The notes under the pieces are model-generated. The model did not search any database and was not told where the DNA came from. It was given only the letters and a program-made list of their open reading frames with translations. From positions 62,001 to 126,000 of the forward strand of contig NZ_AHBZ03000017.1 in the NCBI RefSeq assembly GCF_000238375.3: DNA of 64,000 nt, read 5' to 3'. Below are positions 24,563 through 34,557 of this stretch, piece after piece; within the stretch, counting starts at the first letter, position 1; each line of letters begins with the position of its first letter. This stretch comes from Pseudoalteromonas citrea. Lineage in GTDB: Bacteria > Pseudomonadota > Gammaproteobacteria > Enterobacterales > Alteromonadaceae. A program made the position numbers and the translations under genes.

Positions 24563-25412
24563 ATGCTATAGCTCCTTTGCCAACTCCCTCGTAGGCTTTA
24601 ACAGTGACTTGCTGTGATGGGTGTGATTTTTTAATTTCACAGGCTAAGTATTCTGCAATACACTCAACGGTTGTATCGCATGGCAATACATCACATCGCG
24701 CCTGACTAATTGCTAGTTCAAAATAGCCCTGTGTTGCTTCATAAGCAAAACAATAATCGGTTGATAGTGCAGTCACATGTTTTAAATCAGCAGCCGATAC
24801 CTGATCTTCTAAAGTTCCTAAGTAGATATCCTGCCATTTCATCGCCCATTCTTTTTGTAACCTCGGCATACTCATACCATCTAATGCTATACCTATTAGC
24901 GAACGATGTCCGTGTACGATTCTCTGACAGTTACCATCATGCTTTTTTAGCCCATGGCTATAATGATAATAAAAGCTTGTTGAAGGCTCTGGGCGCAGCT
25001 CTATGCCGATATCTTTAACGTTATTTGGCATTGCAGGCATAATCACTGACTTCAAAAACGTAATAACAGCTGATTCATCTACATGTTCTGATGGCAGCAA
25101 ACAAACAGCTTCACTTGGCGCACTCATTGCCAAGTGATAATTATCACCAAATAAACAATCTAACTCGACACGTTCATTTGCCACCGAAACCTCGCCATTG
25201 ACACCATTTGCAATCGCAAGTTTATGATCTATTGTTTCATCGATGATTTTTTTTATTTGTTTTTTAACTAATGCAAAATCTAAAACCATTGATTCATCAT
25301 TTAGCTGGCCATGAAGAGTTAAGTCGACAATCCAGCTTTCACCTACAGCGCCTCGTCGGTTGCATAGGTAAGAAAAATCAATAACAGTGAGGGCATCTAC
25401 AAAAAGGATCAT
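24555..25412 (-). CDS. duplicated 6-pyruvoyl-tetrahydropterin-synthase-like protein
   Basis: 285 residues with two PTPS/QueD-like halves. The first (about 5-70: VGESWIVDLTLHGQL, MVLDFALVKKQIKKIIDETIDHKLA) keeps the DF and DH motifs but lacks the His-x-His zinc site. The second (about 150-285) has HYSHGLKKHDGNCQRIVHGHRS, with the histidines and cysteine expected of an active site. Family members make pterin or 7-deazaguanine precursors (QueD). The usual QueD has one such domain of about 120 residues. It heads a run with the M23 and thioesterase genes; no queuosine genes are near. Confidence 0.8.
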   Translation of the reverse strand: MILFVDALTVIDFSYLCNRRGAVGESWIVDLTLHGQLNDESMVLDFALVKKQIKKIIDETIDHKLAIANGVNGEVSVANERVELDCLFGDNYHLAMSAPSEAVCLLPSEHVDESAVITFLKSVIMPAMPNNVKDIGIELRPEPSTSFYYHYSHGLKKHDGNCQRIVHGHRSLIGIALDGMSMPRLQKEWAMKWQDIYLGTLEDQVSAADLKHVTALSTDYCFAYEATQGYFELAISQARCDVLPCDTTVECIAEYLACEIKKSHPSQQVTVKAYEGVGKGAIAYA

Positions 25413-25551
25413 AAACTTCCGATAAATTAGTTTAAATTCTGGCGATATTATAAAGATTTTTAAGATAAAAATCGCCTATATAAACAGATAGAATTCAATT
25501 TAAATGCGAATTGTTCTTATAAAAGGTTGAAATTTAACTGTTCGGAGTTGT

Positions 25552-25573
25552 CTAGCGTACAAGTGTACGCTAG
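25552..25573. promoter_or_regulatory. FabR-type operator upstream of fabA
   Basis: Arms CTAGCGTACA and TGTACGCTAG form a perfect 10-base palindrome around AG, 34 bases before the fabA ATG. The core AGCGTACA...TGTACGCT agrees with the known FabR operator of gammaproteobacterial fabA/fabB promoters, which senses the balance of saturated and unsaturated acyl chains. Confidence 0.8.
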
Positions 25574-25607
25574 AGTAGCGTGGATTTTAAAGCAAAGATT
25601 GTGAACT

Positions 25608-26123
25608 ATGGAACCGAAAAATAGCTATACAAAAGAAGAATTAGTACTTTGTGGTCAAGGCGAGATGTTTGGCGAAGGTAATTGTCGCTTACCAAGCGAC
25701 AACATGCTTATGATGGATCGTATCGTTGAGATAAATGACGACGGTGGTGAGCATGGTAAAGGGCTCATTATCGCAGAACTTGATATTAACCCAGACCTTT
25801 GGTTCTTTGACTGTCACTTCAAAGGCGACCCGGTAATGCCTGGCTGCCTTGGCCTTGATGCAATGTGGCAATTAGTAGGCTTTTTCCTTGGTTGGTCTGG
25901 CGGTCCCGGTCTTGGTCGTGCATTAGGTGTCGGTGAAGTAAAGTTCACAGGCCAAATCTTACCAAACGCAAAGAAAGTAACGTACCGTTTAGACATGAAA
26001 CGTGTTATCAAGCGTAAACTGTTTATGGGTATGGCTGACGGGACAGTGGAAGTTGACGGCCGTGTTATTTATGAAGCAAAAGATTTAAAAGTAGGGCTAT
26101 TCCAAGATACCAGCGCATTCTAA
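25608..26123 (+). CDS. fabA: 3-hydroxyacyl-ACP dehydratase/isomerase FabA
   Basis: 171 residues, the normal FabA length. The active-site His70 lies in [15 protein letters not shown] and Asp84 in LGLDAMWQ, both at the E. coli positions. FabA dehydrates 3-hydroxydecanoyl-ACP and isomerises trans-2- to cis-3-decenoyl-ACP, the entry to unsaturated fatty acids. It is a single-gene unit with a FabR-type palindrome upstream and a hairpin terminator downstream. Confidence 0.98.
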   Translation: MEPKNSYTKEELVLCGQGEMFGEGNCRLPSDNMLMMDRIVEINDDGGEHGKGLIIAELDINPDLWFFDCHFKGDPVMPGCLGLDAMWQLVGFFLGWSGGPGLGRALGVGEVKFTGQILPNAKKVTYRLDMKRVIKRKLFMGMADGTVEVDGRVIYEAKDLKVGLFQDTSAF

Positions 26124-26138
26124 TTTTTATGTGCATAA

Positions 26139-26170
26139 ACAACAAAGCCCCTTAACTGGGGCTTTGTTGT
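26139..26170. terminator. hairpin terminator between fabA and rmf
   Basis: ACAACAAAGCCCC and its complement form a perfect 13-bp stem with a 6-base loop, between two convergent genes. The T-rich ends of the arms can act in both directions. Confidence 0.8.
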
Positions 26171-26186
26171 CTCTAAATTCTGGTTT

Positions 26187-26357
26187 TTATGTCTTAAACA
26201 TATTTCTATTTTCAATTGCTTCTCGCCACCCGCCTAGCCATTCCGACCTTGATTCTATTTGTTGATACGGGCATAAATCTTTAGACCGCCCGGATAGTCC
26301 GGCTTTAAAACCTTGAGAATGTGCTCTTTCTAAACGGTCTCTTTTCTGTCTCTTCAT
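26187..26357 (-). CDS. rmf: ribosome modulation factor
   Basis: 56 residues from the ATG at 26357. MKRQKRDRLERAHSQGFKAG, GRSKDLCPYQ and SEWLGGWREA match E. coli RMF almost residue for residue. RMF turns 70S ribosomes into inactive 100S dimers in stationary phase. The longer in-frame start at 26372 adds five residues that RMF proteins do not have, and an AGGAA site precedes the chosen ATG. Confidence 0.97.
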   Translation of the reverse strand: MKRQKRDRLERAHSQGFKAGLSGRSKDLCPYQQIESRSEWLGGWREAIENRNMFKT

Positions 26358-26372
26358 AGGTAAATTCCTCAC

Positions 26373-27120
26373 CTTAATTTGTTCAATGATGCTGTAGCCA
26401 AATTGACATCAACATTTAACGAATAGTTAATAACATCTAAAATATCAAATTTACAGATAATGGTTCTATGTCAATGCTATCTAACTACTTGTTTATATGA
26501 AGTTAAAAATTTCTATAGGCACAGGCTATATATCACCACACAGCCATTGAAAATTTCAGAATAATAAGCAATATAAAATCGGCACCACGATAAATGAATG
26601 CCTTTTATTAGCAGGATTGGCCAACCCTAGGTTCCAATAAATCACATTAGAGGTAACAGTGCAATGCCAATTATTGCAATGCAAATTCCCGAGCCCACCT
26701 TTAAAATACAAAATTCAACAATTGATACTTTTTAGCAAAAATTATTCACTTATTGATAGACGAAGTCTATTACAAGCTAAAACTACTGAAAAAAAACATT
26801 CATATTTCTGACATAAAATCATAGTGTAAAATTGGTATTCATAACAATGTATTACAAATTTTGCTGTATGCTTTTGGTGTAAGTTACCTATCTATGAGCC
26901 ATTCCACTACCAAATATCGCTATTATTTTGCAAGTTGAGACTAATTGAGGTCGTTATGAAAAGTAAATTTGAAGACTTACAAACCTGCTAATTGAGGATT
27001 CAACACCGCTCCTTAGAATAGGAAAGACCACGTTTTGATAAGGTTGAGCTTTCGGTTATGTTGCAACACGTCTACAAATGACGAAAGCAAGTTTACGAAT
27101 AAGACCAATACATAAAACGA
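26373..27120. other. A+T-rich gap between rmf and the chemoreceptor terminator
   Basis: About 750 bases carry no frame I can support. The part next to rmf probably holds its promoter. Near 26956 an ATG opens a 10-codon frame followed by stops in all frames, which looks like chance or decayed coding DNA. No tRNA, riboswitch or strong hairpin was seen apart from the terminator at 27121. Confidence 0.5.
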
Positions 27121-27149
27121 AAAAGGCACTAATTTACTCCAGTGCCTTA
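27121..27149 (-). terminator. rho-independent terminator of the chemoreceptor gene
   Basis: On the minus strand AAGGCACT, a 10-base loop, AGTGCCTT and a T-run form a typical intrinsic terminator about 65 bases after the chemoreceptor stop. Confidence 0.85.
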
Positions 27150-27211
27150 CTACTTTATTTCATGAAACACGTCGTCCTTGAAATTCACTCCAAATTTGCT
27201 CAATAAACAGT

Positions 27212-29221
27212 CTAGCGCAGTTTGAACCTTTGTACCAGTTCAGCCAAACGAGCAGCTTGTTCATTTAGTCCTTGCGCAGAATGTGCAGCTACTTGCGTGT
27301 CCTGTAAAGAGCTCTGGCTTGATTGTTCTATATTGGAAATATCTTTAGCCATCTCGCTTGCAACCACCGACTGCTCTTCAGTTGCCGTGGCGATTGATTG
27401 AATCATCGCCGCTATTTCAGAGGCTCCTTGCACTATTCCCTCTAATTGCATACCCGCATCTTCAGCCATTTGTACGCTACTATTTACCTGTTCTACAGAA
27501 TTTTGCATGGAAGAAACAGCATGCTCAGTTTGAGATTGAATTGATTGCACCGTCGTTACGACTTCATCCGTTGCTTTTGATGTACGCTCAGCCAGTGTTC
27601 TTACTTCATCAGCAACTACCGCAAACCCACGGCCTTGCTCACCAGCTCGTGCAGCCTCAATTGCCGCATTCAAAGCCAGCAAATTAGTTTGTTCCGCAAT
27701 GCTACCAATAACCCCTATTACGTTACCTATCTGACTACTTAGCTCCCCCAAGTGGGTCACATCGTCGGCTGTACTTTGCACATCAGATGACGCACTTTTA
27801 ATTTTTGTCACAGTCCCTTTTACAGTGTCACCACCTTCCGTCGCTAAGTTACGCGCTCCATCCGCATGGCTTGCCGCTACTTGGCTTTGCGATGCAACTT
27901 CTGACACCGTCGCACTCATTTGCTCTATTGCGGTCGCCACCTGAGTTGATTGCTCCGCTGATGACTGACTTCTACTTGCTATTTGGTTATTGGTGTTCGC
28001 TATATCATGACTTGACACTTTGACTTCAGACACAACACCAGTTATTGCACGGAGCAACTCATTTAAGCTTGCCGACATTTTATTGGTCGCTTCGGCTAAT
28101 GCGTCAATTTCGTCATTACCAGAATGATTTATATCTGCTTTTGAAATGTTGCCTTCACTAATGCTATTTGCGGTGTCTAAAACCAAAGATAAGCGAGATA
28201 CGATTGATTTACTGATAAAGAATGCAACAACACCCGCTAAAATAGCCGCTACCAGCGTGATCAAAATAATAATAAGCAACGTAGTATTGAGCCCATCAAC
28301 TAATGTATCTAACGCTTTTGTTGCGTCAATACGCTCCTCGTCAGAAGACACGGTCAAGATATCAGATAACTCGCGCAAAGTTGTATCTGACAGCTTTTTA
28401 ATTGTTGCTTGTGCATCAGCATAAGACTTTGGATCATATGAAGAGAAGACATATTTTGCTTCTGTTCTGATCTTGCCATAAAGCGACTCTATTTTCTGTA
28501 TATCTTGGAGTTCATTAGGCTTTTGCTCTAGCGGTTTCAATAACGCTAAGTAGTTTTCAAAACTTTGTGAGTCTCCCTTAAAGTCCGTCGCTGCATTTTC
28601 ATCACCCGTTGTATGCGCTATAACTGCGGAAATCATATCTCCCGCCTCATCAACGAGCTCAAGGTAATACCGAACACCTGGCAAATCATCATTGAGTGAT
28701 TCTTGCAAGTCAGATGATTTCAACGCGTCATTAAACTCTTGCTCTTTCAATCCATCAAGCAACGCTTCTAACTCGCCACCCGTTTCCTTTTTTAATTTAT
28801 TGACCCTATTTTTTACATTCTCATAGGCTAATGGGTCAAATTGCTCGAACACTTTTTGTCTTACTTCTGATTCATAGTACTCAATTAATTCAACAATCTT
28901 AGCCATTTTTTCCCGATCAGACTGCTTTGCAGATTCATAACCATATAACTCTTTTTGTGTTGTAATAAAATCATCATATAAATCATCAAATTTGTTTACT
29001 TGTGACTTATCTCCCGCCATGTATTGCAGCGATGATGTACTCAGCTTCATCTCAAGTGCCAATAATTGATTGTATAAAATCATTCCTGGTAGGTCGTCTC
29101 CTTTCACCTCAAGAGCCCGTGCCGTTTCAGTCGATACTTTAAACCAAACCGTTGTGCTTGAAATTACCATCATAACAATCAGTAAGCCAAACGATAGGAA
29201 CAACTTTTTACTAAGATTCAT
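27212..29221 (-). CDS. methyl-accepting chemotaxis protein with duplicated helical sensor domain
   Basis: 669 residues. There is a membrane helix at about 8-28, a long periplasmic helical sensor (about 40-310), a second helix at about 312-336, a HAMP domain, and a cytoplasmic signalling domain with the conserved hairpin tip [20 protein letters not shown] and [14 protein letters not shown]. The sensor holds two related halves, each opening with DLPG (43-46 and 179-182) and each with an F/Y-DP-x-x-Y turn, similar in layout to the helical bimodular (HBM) sensors. The ligand is unknown. It is a single-gene unit with its own terminator. Confidence 0.93.
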   Translation of the reverse strand: MNLSKKLFLSFGLLIVMMVISSTTVWFKVSTETARALEVKGDDLPGMILYNQLLALEMKLSTSSLQYMAGDKSQVNKFDDLYDDFITTQKELYGYESAKQSDREKMAKIVELIEYYESEVRQKVFEQFDPLAYENVKNRVNKLKKETGGELEALLDGLKEQEFNDALKSSDLQESLNDDLPGVRYYLELVDEAGDMISAVIAHTTGDENAATDFKGDSQSFENYLALLKPLEQKPNELQDIQKIESLYGKIRTEAKYVFSSYDPKSYADAQATIKKLSDTTLRELSDILTVSSDEERIDATKALDTLVDGLNTTLLIIILITLVAAILAGVVAFFISKSIVSRLSLVLDTANSISEGNISKADINHSGNDEIDALAEATNKMSASLNELLRAITGVVSEVKVSSHDIANTNNQIASRSQSSAEQSTQVATAIEQMSATVSEVASQSQVAASHADGARNLATEGGDTVKGTVTKIKSASSDVQSTADDVTHLGELSSQIGNVIGVIGSIAEQTNLLALNAAIEAARAGEQGRGFAVVADEVRTLAERTSKATDEVVTTVQSIQSQTEHAVSSMQNSVEQVNSSVQMAEDAGMQLEGIVQGASEIAAMIQSIATATEEQSVVASEMAKDISNIEQSSQSSLQDTQVAAHSAQGLNEQAARLAELVQRFKLR

Positions 29222-29446
29222 GAACTTACCCTTGTATAAATTTGGTACAATCCACTCCTTGGCCTAGCCAGCTCTCCATGAGCACTAACTCACACGAAAG
29301 TATTGGCCAAAATTTGTAAATATGCCAATAAACAAGGGAATACTTGCAAGATAAGAAATAAAAAAGGAAGGGCTGCCTTAACTAATAACAGAGCATTTCA
29401 TTTGAGTGATGGTACTTAAATATATAACTTGCGTTAATTATTTGAA

Positions 29447-29480
29447 ATAAAAAAGCCGCGGCCACAGGGCACAACGGCTT
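29447..29480 (-). terminator. intrinsic terminator after etfA
   Basis: On the minus strand AAGCCG ... CGGCTT with internal GC pairs is followed by six Ts, 31 bases after the etfA stop. Confidence 0.8.
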
Positions 29481-29510
29481 AACAATCAGAATTTATTAAA
29501 ATATGTTGTG

Positions 29511-30437
29511 TTATAACGCACTTTCAAGCTCAGGAAGCATATCGAACAAATCACCAACTAGGCCATAATCAGCGACTTGAAAAATTGGTGCGTCAGGATC
29601 TTTATTGATTGCAACAATTACTTTCGAGTCTTTCATTCCCGCAAGATGTTGAATTGCACCGCTTATACCCACAGCAATATATAAATCTGGCGCGACAATT
29701 TTACCTGTTTGTCCTACCTGCATATCATTAGGCACAAACCCAGCGTCAACAGCTGCACGAGAAGCGCCTATCGCTGCGCCTAGCTTATCAGCGATACCGT
29801 TTAATAACGCAAAGTTTTCGCCATTTTGCATTCCTCTACCGCCAGAGATAACAACTGGCGCAGCATTCAATTCAGGTCGCTCTGATTCAGTCTGTTCAAT
29901 GCTAACAAATTCACTTAAAGTATTAGTCACATCAAACGATAAGGTTTCAACCTCACACGGACTCTGCTGCGCTTGGCTATCAAATGCGCTCGCTCTTACC
30001 GTGAGTACTTTCAGCGCATCTAGAGACTTAACGGTCGCAATCGCATTTCCTGCATAAATAGGTCGTTTAAAGGTATCACTATCGATAACGTCAATAATCT
30101 CTGATATTTGTGACGTATCTAACAGCGCCGCGACTCGTGGCAAAATGTTTTTCCCAGTGGTCGACGCGCTTGCAAAAATATGAGAATAACCGCCAGAGAT
30201 TTCAACAACTAAATCTGCCGTATTCTCAGCTAGCTGATGCTCAAAAGCCGCACTATCTACTACATGAACTTTTGCTACCCCATCAATCTCACTCGCCGAT
30301 ACAGCAGCTTCACTAACATTATGACCTGCGACTAAAACCTCAATGCTTGAAGCAACTTTTACTGCAGCATTAACAACCTTTGAAGTTTCGGCTTTTAGCT
30401 GACCGTTATCATGTTCTGCAATGACTAAAACTTTCAT
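29511..30437 (-). CDS. etfA: electron transfer flavoprotein alpha subunit
   Basis: 308 residues. The N-terminal adenine-nucleotide-hydrolase-like domain is followed by the FAD domain with [50 protein letters not shown] and [20 protein letters not shown]. With EtfB it carries electrons from acyl-CoA and other dehydrogenases to ETF-ubiquinone oxidoreductase, whose gene is divergent at 31363. It overlaps etfB by 4 bases. Confidence 0.96.
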   Translation of the reverse strand: MKVLVIAEHDNGQLKAETSKVVNAAVKVASSIEVLVAGHNVSEAAVSASEIDGVAKVHVVDSAAFEHQLAENTADLVVEISGGYSHIFASASTTGKNILPRVAALLDTSQISEIIDVIDSDTFKRPIYAGNAIATVKSLDALKVLTVRASAFDSQAQQSPCEVETLSFDVTNTLSEFVSIEQTESERPELNAAPVVISGGRGMQNGENFALLNGIADKLGAAIGASRAAVDAGFVPNDMQVGQTGKIVAPDLYIAVGISGAIQHLAGMKDSKVIVAINKDPDAPIFQVADYGLVGDLFDMLPELESAL

Positions 30438-31186
30438 GAGATCACCTTAGCTTCTGTTTTCAACTTAGTTACCAATTCACTTACGCTTTCAACAATGACA
30501 CCCGATTCACGCTTACTTGGCTCTTCAACTTTAATTAATTCAACACGTGGAGTTAAATCAACATCAAGAGTACTTGCTTCAATCGTTTCAAGCGGCTTGC
30601 GCTTTGCTTTCATAATATTAGGTAGTGAGGCATAACGCGGCTCGTTTAGCCTTAAGTCTGTAGTAACAACCGCTGGCAAGCTTAACGATACTGTTTGCAA
30701 ACCGCCATCGACTTCTCTTGTCACTTGAACTTTGCCACTTTCAACAACGACCTTTGACGCAAATGTACCTTGGCTGCGTTTAGTAAGCGCTGCAAGCATC
30801 TGCCCTGTTTGATTATTATCCGAATCAATAGATTGCTTTCCTAAGATCACCAACTCAGGTTGCTGCTGCTCAACTAGTTTTGCTAGAAGTTTAGCAATGT
30901 GTAAAGACTCAAGTTTAGCGTCTGTTTGGATATGAATTGCCTTGTCAGCTCCAAGAGCAAGTGCCGTGCGTAGCTGTTCTTGACATGCCTTGTCACCAAT
31001 TGACACGGCTATAACCTCTGAGGCATTTCCCGCTTCTTTTAACCGGATCGCCTCTTCAATAGCAATTTCGCAAAAAGGGTTCATCGCCATTTTAACATTG
31101 GTTAAATCAACATCAGTGTTATCCGGCTTGACTCTTGCCTTTACGTTGTAGTCAATCACGCGCTTGATTGGCACAAGTACTTTCAT
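30434..31186 (-). CDS. etfB: electron transfer flavoprotein beta subunit
   Basis: 250 residues from the ATG at 31186, which has GGAG 6 bases upstream; the longer frame adds nine residues before [16 protein letters not shown], the usual EtfB N-terminus. The AMP-binding signature [18 protein letters not shown] is present. It forms an operon with etfA and lies divergent from ETF-QO across two LiuR-like palindromes. Confidence 0.96.
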   Translation of the reverse strand: MKVLVPIKRVIDYNVKARVKPDNTDVDLTNVKMAMNPFCEIAIEEAIRLKEAGNASEVIAVSIGDKACQEQLRTALALGADKAIHIQTDAKLESLHIAKLLAKLVEQQQPELVILGKQSIDSDNNQTGQMLAALTKRSQGTFASKVVVESGKVQVTREVDGGLQTVSLSLPAVVTTDLRLNEPRYASLPNIMKAKRKPLETIEASTLDVDLTPRVELIKVEEPSKRESGVIVESVSELVTKLKTEAKVIS

Positions 31187-31217
31187 AGTTACTCCGTCAT
31201 CATGGTTATTCATAACG

Positions 31218-31282
31218 CTGACGCCAACGTCAACATATTTATTTTATGGATTCAGACTACTTCCTGTTGACGTAAACGTCAA
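31218..31282. promoter_or_regulatory. two LiuR-type operators between etfB and ETF-QO
   Basis: TTGACGTAAACGTCAA (31267-31282) is a perfect palindrome and CTGACGCCAACGTCAA (31218-31233) an imperfect copy, starting 49 bases apart in the divergent promoter region. The form agrees with what is known of LiuR, a MerR-family regulator of branched-chain amino acid and fatty acid catabolism in marine Gammaproteobacteria. The regulator gene is not in the window. Confidence 0.65.
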
Positions 31283-31362
31283 CCTAAAATAACCTTAGTT
31301 TAACTTAATAAAAACTAAAGTCGTTCTTTAGTTAATATACCGTCAAAGATAATGGGGTAATT

Positions 31363-33012
31363 ATGGTTGAACGTGAAACCATGGAATTCGATGTAGTCGT
31401 TGTAGGAGCAGGCCCTGCAGGGCTATCTTGTGCAATAAGGCTAGCTCAGCAAGCACAAGAAAAACAACAAGAACTCATGATCTGTGTGGTTGAAAAAGGC
31501 TCGGAAGTCGGTGCGCACATTTTGTCTGGTGCCGTTTTTGAAACGAAAGCGCTCGATGAGCTCATCCCAAACTGGAAGGAATTGGATGCTCCTGTAAAAA
31601 CAGAGGTCACTCACGATGATATTTACTTGTTCCAAAATGAAGAAAAAGCGATCTCTATCCCACATTTAGCTGTGCCAAAAACATTCAAAAACCATGGCAA
31701 CTATATCGTCTCAATGGGCAATGTATGTAGATGGCTAGCCGAACAGGCCGAAAACTTAGGAATAGAAATTTTCCCAGGCTTTAGTGCTCATTCACTCATT
31801 TTAGAAGAAGATGAAGTCAAAGGCATTGTCACCGGTGATATGGGAGTTGGCAACGACGGACAGCCAAAAGACAGTTACATGCCTGGTATGGAATTGCGTG
31901 CTAAATATACAGTTTTTGCTGAAGGGTGCCGTGGGCATTTAGGTAAACAACTCATTAAAGAGTTTAATCTAGATAGCGATGCTACACCGCAACATTACGG
32001 ACTGGGTTTCAAAGAAATATGGCAAGTCCCACCTGAGCAGCATAAGGAAGGCACCGTTGTTCATGGCACCGGTTGGCCGCTTGATAAAGAAACATCGGGT
32101 GGTTCATTTATGTATCACGCTGAAAATAATCAGGTTGTCGTCGGACTAATCGTTGATTTGAACTATACCAACCCATACCTTAGCCCATTCGACGAATTTC
32201 AGCGAATGAAGCACCACCCCGTCTTTAAAGCAACATTAGAAGGCGCTGAACGTGTTTCATACGGAGCGCGTGCAATTGCAAAAGGTGGATTCCATTCATT
32301 ACCGAAAATGCATTTCCCGGGAGGGTTATTAATTGGGTGTGATGCAGGTACGCTTAACTTTGCTAAGATCAAAGGTAATCACACCGCAATGAAATCAGGT
32401 ATGCTTGCTGCCGATAGCATAATAGAGGCATTAAACTCAAATGAGCATAATGCGGATTTAGTGGCATATGCTCATAAATTCAAGTCTAGCTGGATATACG
32501 ACGAGCTATATCAATCGCGAAACTTTGGCCCCGTGATCCATAAATTTGGTAAAATTTTGGGGGGCGCATACAATACCATTGATCAAAATCTATTTAATGG
32601 CGCGTTACCTTTTACATTTAAAGATAACTATCACGACCATGAAGTATTGAACAGTGCCAGTAGTTCAGTCGCTATTGACTACCCAAAACCTGACGGAAAA
32701 CTGAGCTTTGATAAGTTATCTTCGGTGTTCTTATCAAATACTAACCACGAAGAATCACAGCCATGTCATTTGCAACTAGCAAATACGTCCATCCCAATTG
32801 ATGTAAACTTTGCTAAATTTGCAGAGCCTGCACAGCGATACTGTCCTGCCGGGGTATATGAAGTGACCAAAGATGACAATGGCCAATCACAATTTGTGAT
32901 CAATGCTCAAAACTGTGTGCACTGTAAAACATGCGATATAAAAGACCCGAGTCAAAACATTACATGGGTCACACCTGAAGGGGCCGGTGGTCCAAACTAC
33001 CCAAATATGTAA
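31363..33012 (+). CDS. electron transfer flavoprotein-ubiquinone oxidoreductase
   Basis: 549 residues. The N-terminal FAD site reads VVVGAGPAGLSCAIRLA; later regions include HVLSGAVFE-type and GCDAGTLNFAKIKGNHTAM segments; the C-terminal 4Fe-4S domain has CPAGVYEV and CVHCKTCDIKDPSQNI. It passes electrons from reduced ETF to the quinone pool at the inner membrane. GGGG precedes the ATG at 31363; an ATG at 31381 is an alternative. Divergent from etfBA, with which it forms one functional chain. Confidence 0.97.
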   Translation: MVERETMEFDVVVVGAGPAGLSCAIRLAQQAQEKQQELMICVVEKGSEVGAHILSGAVFETKALDELIPNWKELDAPVKTEVTHDDIYLFQNEEKAISIPHLAVPKTFKNHGNYIVSMGNVCRWLAEQAENLGIEIFPGFSAHSLILEEDEVKGIVTGDMGVGNDGQPKDSYMPGMELRAKYTVFAEGCRGHLGKQLIKEFNLDSDATPQHYGLGFKEIWQVPPEQHKEGTVVHGTGWPLDKETSGGSFMYHAENNQVVVGLIVDLNYTNPYLSPFDEFQRMKHHPVFKATLEGAERVSYGARAIAKGGFHSLPKMHFPGGLLIGCDAGTLNFAKIKGNHTAMKSGMLAADSIIEALNSNEHNADLVAYAHKFKSSWIYDELYQSRNFGPVIHKFGKILGGAYNTIDQNLFNGALPFTFKDNYHDHEVLNSASSSVAIDYPKPDGKLSFDKLSSVFLSNTNHEESQPCHLQLANTSIPIDVNFAKFAEPAQRYCPAGVYEVTKDDNGQSQFVINAQNCVHCKTCDIKDPSQNITWVTPEGAGGPNYPNM

Positions 33013-33045
33013 TTACACACCACATAACTTAAATTCCAATCTGCA

Positions 33046-33066
33046 GGGGCCGCACGGCCCTTTTTA
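33046..33066 (+). terminator. intrinsic terminator after ETF-QO
   Basis: GGGCC-GCAC-GGCCC followed by five Ts, 34 bases after the stop codon. Confidence 0.88.
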
Positions 33067-33140
33067 TTTGCCATAAAGAAAACGCAAAAATCTAAATTTT
33101 GCATATACTTGAATAATACTTTAGGTATAAGGGGCAAAAT

Positions 33141-33620
33141 ATGGCGCGTAATTCAGAAGTGGTATTTCGATTTTTAGCCGAACCTACCGACGTGAACTTT
33201 GGAGGTAAAGTCCACGGCGGAATCGTTATGAAATGGATAGACCAAGCAGGTTACGCCTGTGCGGCTGGATGGAGTGGCAGCTACTCGGTTACAGTCTCTG
33301 TAGCAGGAGTGCGATTTAAACGCCCCATACTCGTTGGACAAATTGTTGAAGTTTCGGCACAAATTGCGCATACCGGTAAAACAAGTATGCAAATTTTTGT
33401 CAGCGTAAAGTGTGGTGATCCACAGAAACAAATCTTAACTGAGAGTAACCATTGTGTGATCAGCTTTATCGCGATGGATCAAGCTGGGTACCCTATCCCC
33501 GTGCCGTTGTTTGAACCTTCGACTGAAGATGAGAAAAAGCTTCAGCTTTATGCCATTAAAATGAAAGAAATAGCAATTGAAACTGAATCGTTGCTACACC
33601 GTACCATTGAAGACGAGTAA
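33141..33620 (+). CDS. hotdog-fold acyl-CoA thioesterase
   Basis: 159 residues. The segment VNFGGKVHGGIVMKWIDQAG gives the hotdog helix with the catalytic-type Asp, and VTVSVAGVRFKRPILVGQIV the following strands, typical of the YciA-like acyl-CoA hydrolase group. It differs clearly from the thioesterase at 23307. It stands alone behind the ETF-QO terminator; a link to acyl-CoA catabolism is likely from the family and position. The substrate is unknown. Confidence 0.88.
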   Translation: MARNSEVVFRFLAEPTDVNFGGKVHGGIVMKWIDQAGYACAAGWSGSYSVTVSVAGVRFKRPILVGQIVEVSAQIAHTGKTSMQIFVSVKCGDPQKQILTESNHCVISFIAMDQAGYPIPVPLFEPSTEDEKKLQLYAIKMKEIAIETESLLHRTIEDE

Positions 33621-33783
33621 TAACGCGATCAGTTACTGTTAAATCAGTTTAATTATGTAATGTACAAAGCCACGCATACACAAGTGACGTCACAGACCAA
33701 CTGGGCGTCGCTCAACATAGTTAAAATTTCTGAAGCACTGTGATAATGCGCCAGAATACTCGTTTGCCACGCCACCATGCTCT

Positions 33784-34557
33784 CTAACCTGCTCTCATAG
33801 CTAGTATTGCCGGAATATCAAATTTACCAGAATACTCAACAAAATTACTATCTTTAGTTTCAATCGCTAAAATTGACATTCTATCCGCCAACTCATTGCC
33901 TTCAATACCTACATGGCCATTAACATGATAGATTTTCACCTCACAGCTCAAGGCCTGATAAAGCGCATATGCGGGCTTTATTAAATCCAAGTTTTTAATT
34001 TCACCACTTGCTTTTACCCAACCTTTTTTCTCCCATCCAGCAGCCCACTTAGTAATACAATCTATTGAATATTTAGAGTCGCAATAGATGGCCACTGACT
34101 TACCGCTAGATAAGTATGATTTGGCGAGTATCAAAGCTTGCGTTAATCCGTTTAGTTCAGCTGTATTATTCGTGCCATTAGCTTGGTAAAGCCCATACCA
34201 CAATGCACTCAGGCTATTATTTTCATATACAGCAAGACCGGTCCCCGCTTCTCCTGGGTTTGGCTCACAGCCCCCATCTGTAAATACTTTAATATCAAAC
34301 GCCATATCTGTGATGTCTGACTGAGATATCGCTGCAGCTTTAGGTTTAGTAGAGGGTAACTTTTTGCTCGCACTCGGTTTAAGACCAAACGCAACTTCAG
34401 CTTCTTCACGAGTGGGGAAAGACTTATATTTTGCGCCCGAAAATCCGTCTACCTGAGCCTTACAATCAGACCAAGTCGTATATATACCACTTTTATGCCC
34501 TTTCCAAACTACGTAATATTTTTTAGCCAACGCTTTAATCTCTGTTGTTGTGTGCAT
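33784..34557 (-). CDS. RNase H1 with N-terminal viroplasmin-type domain
   Basis: 257 residues. The N-terminal KKYYVVWKGHKSGIYTTWSDC...FPTREEAEVAF is the small RNA:DNA-hybrid-binding domain also found in eukaryotic RNase H1. The C-terminal RNase HI domain has the catalytic acids in VFTDGGCEPNPG, NTAELNGL, IYCDSKYSI and NELADR. It removes RNA from RNA:DNA hybrids. It is probably a second RNase H beside the normal rnhA of the organism, which is not in the window. Confidence 0.92.
   Translation of the reverse strand: MHTTTEIKALAKKYYVVWKGHKSGIYTTWSDCKAQVDGFSGAKYKSFPTREEAEVAFGLKPSASKKLPSTKPKAAAISQSDITDMAFDIKVFTDGGCEPNPGEAGTGLAVYENNSLSALWYGLYQANGTNNTAELNGLTQALILAKSYLSSGKSVAIYCDSKYSIDCITKWAAGWEKKGWVKASGEIKNLDLIKPAYALYQALSCEVKIYHVNGHVGIEGNELADRMSILAIETKDSNFVEYSGKFDIPAILAMRAG

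Noticed and set aside
26940-26990. Small frame starting at about 26956 after GAGG
   Set aside because: It ends after ten codons and shows no recognisable peptide.
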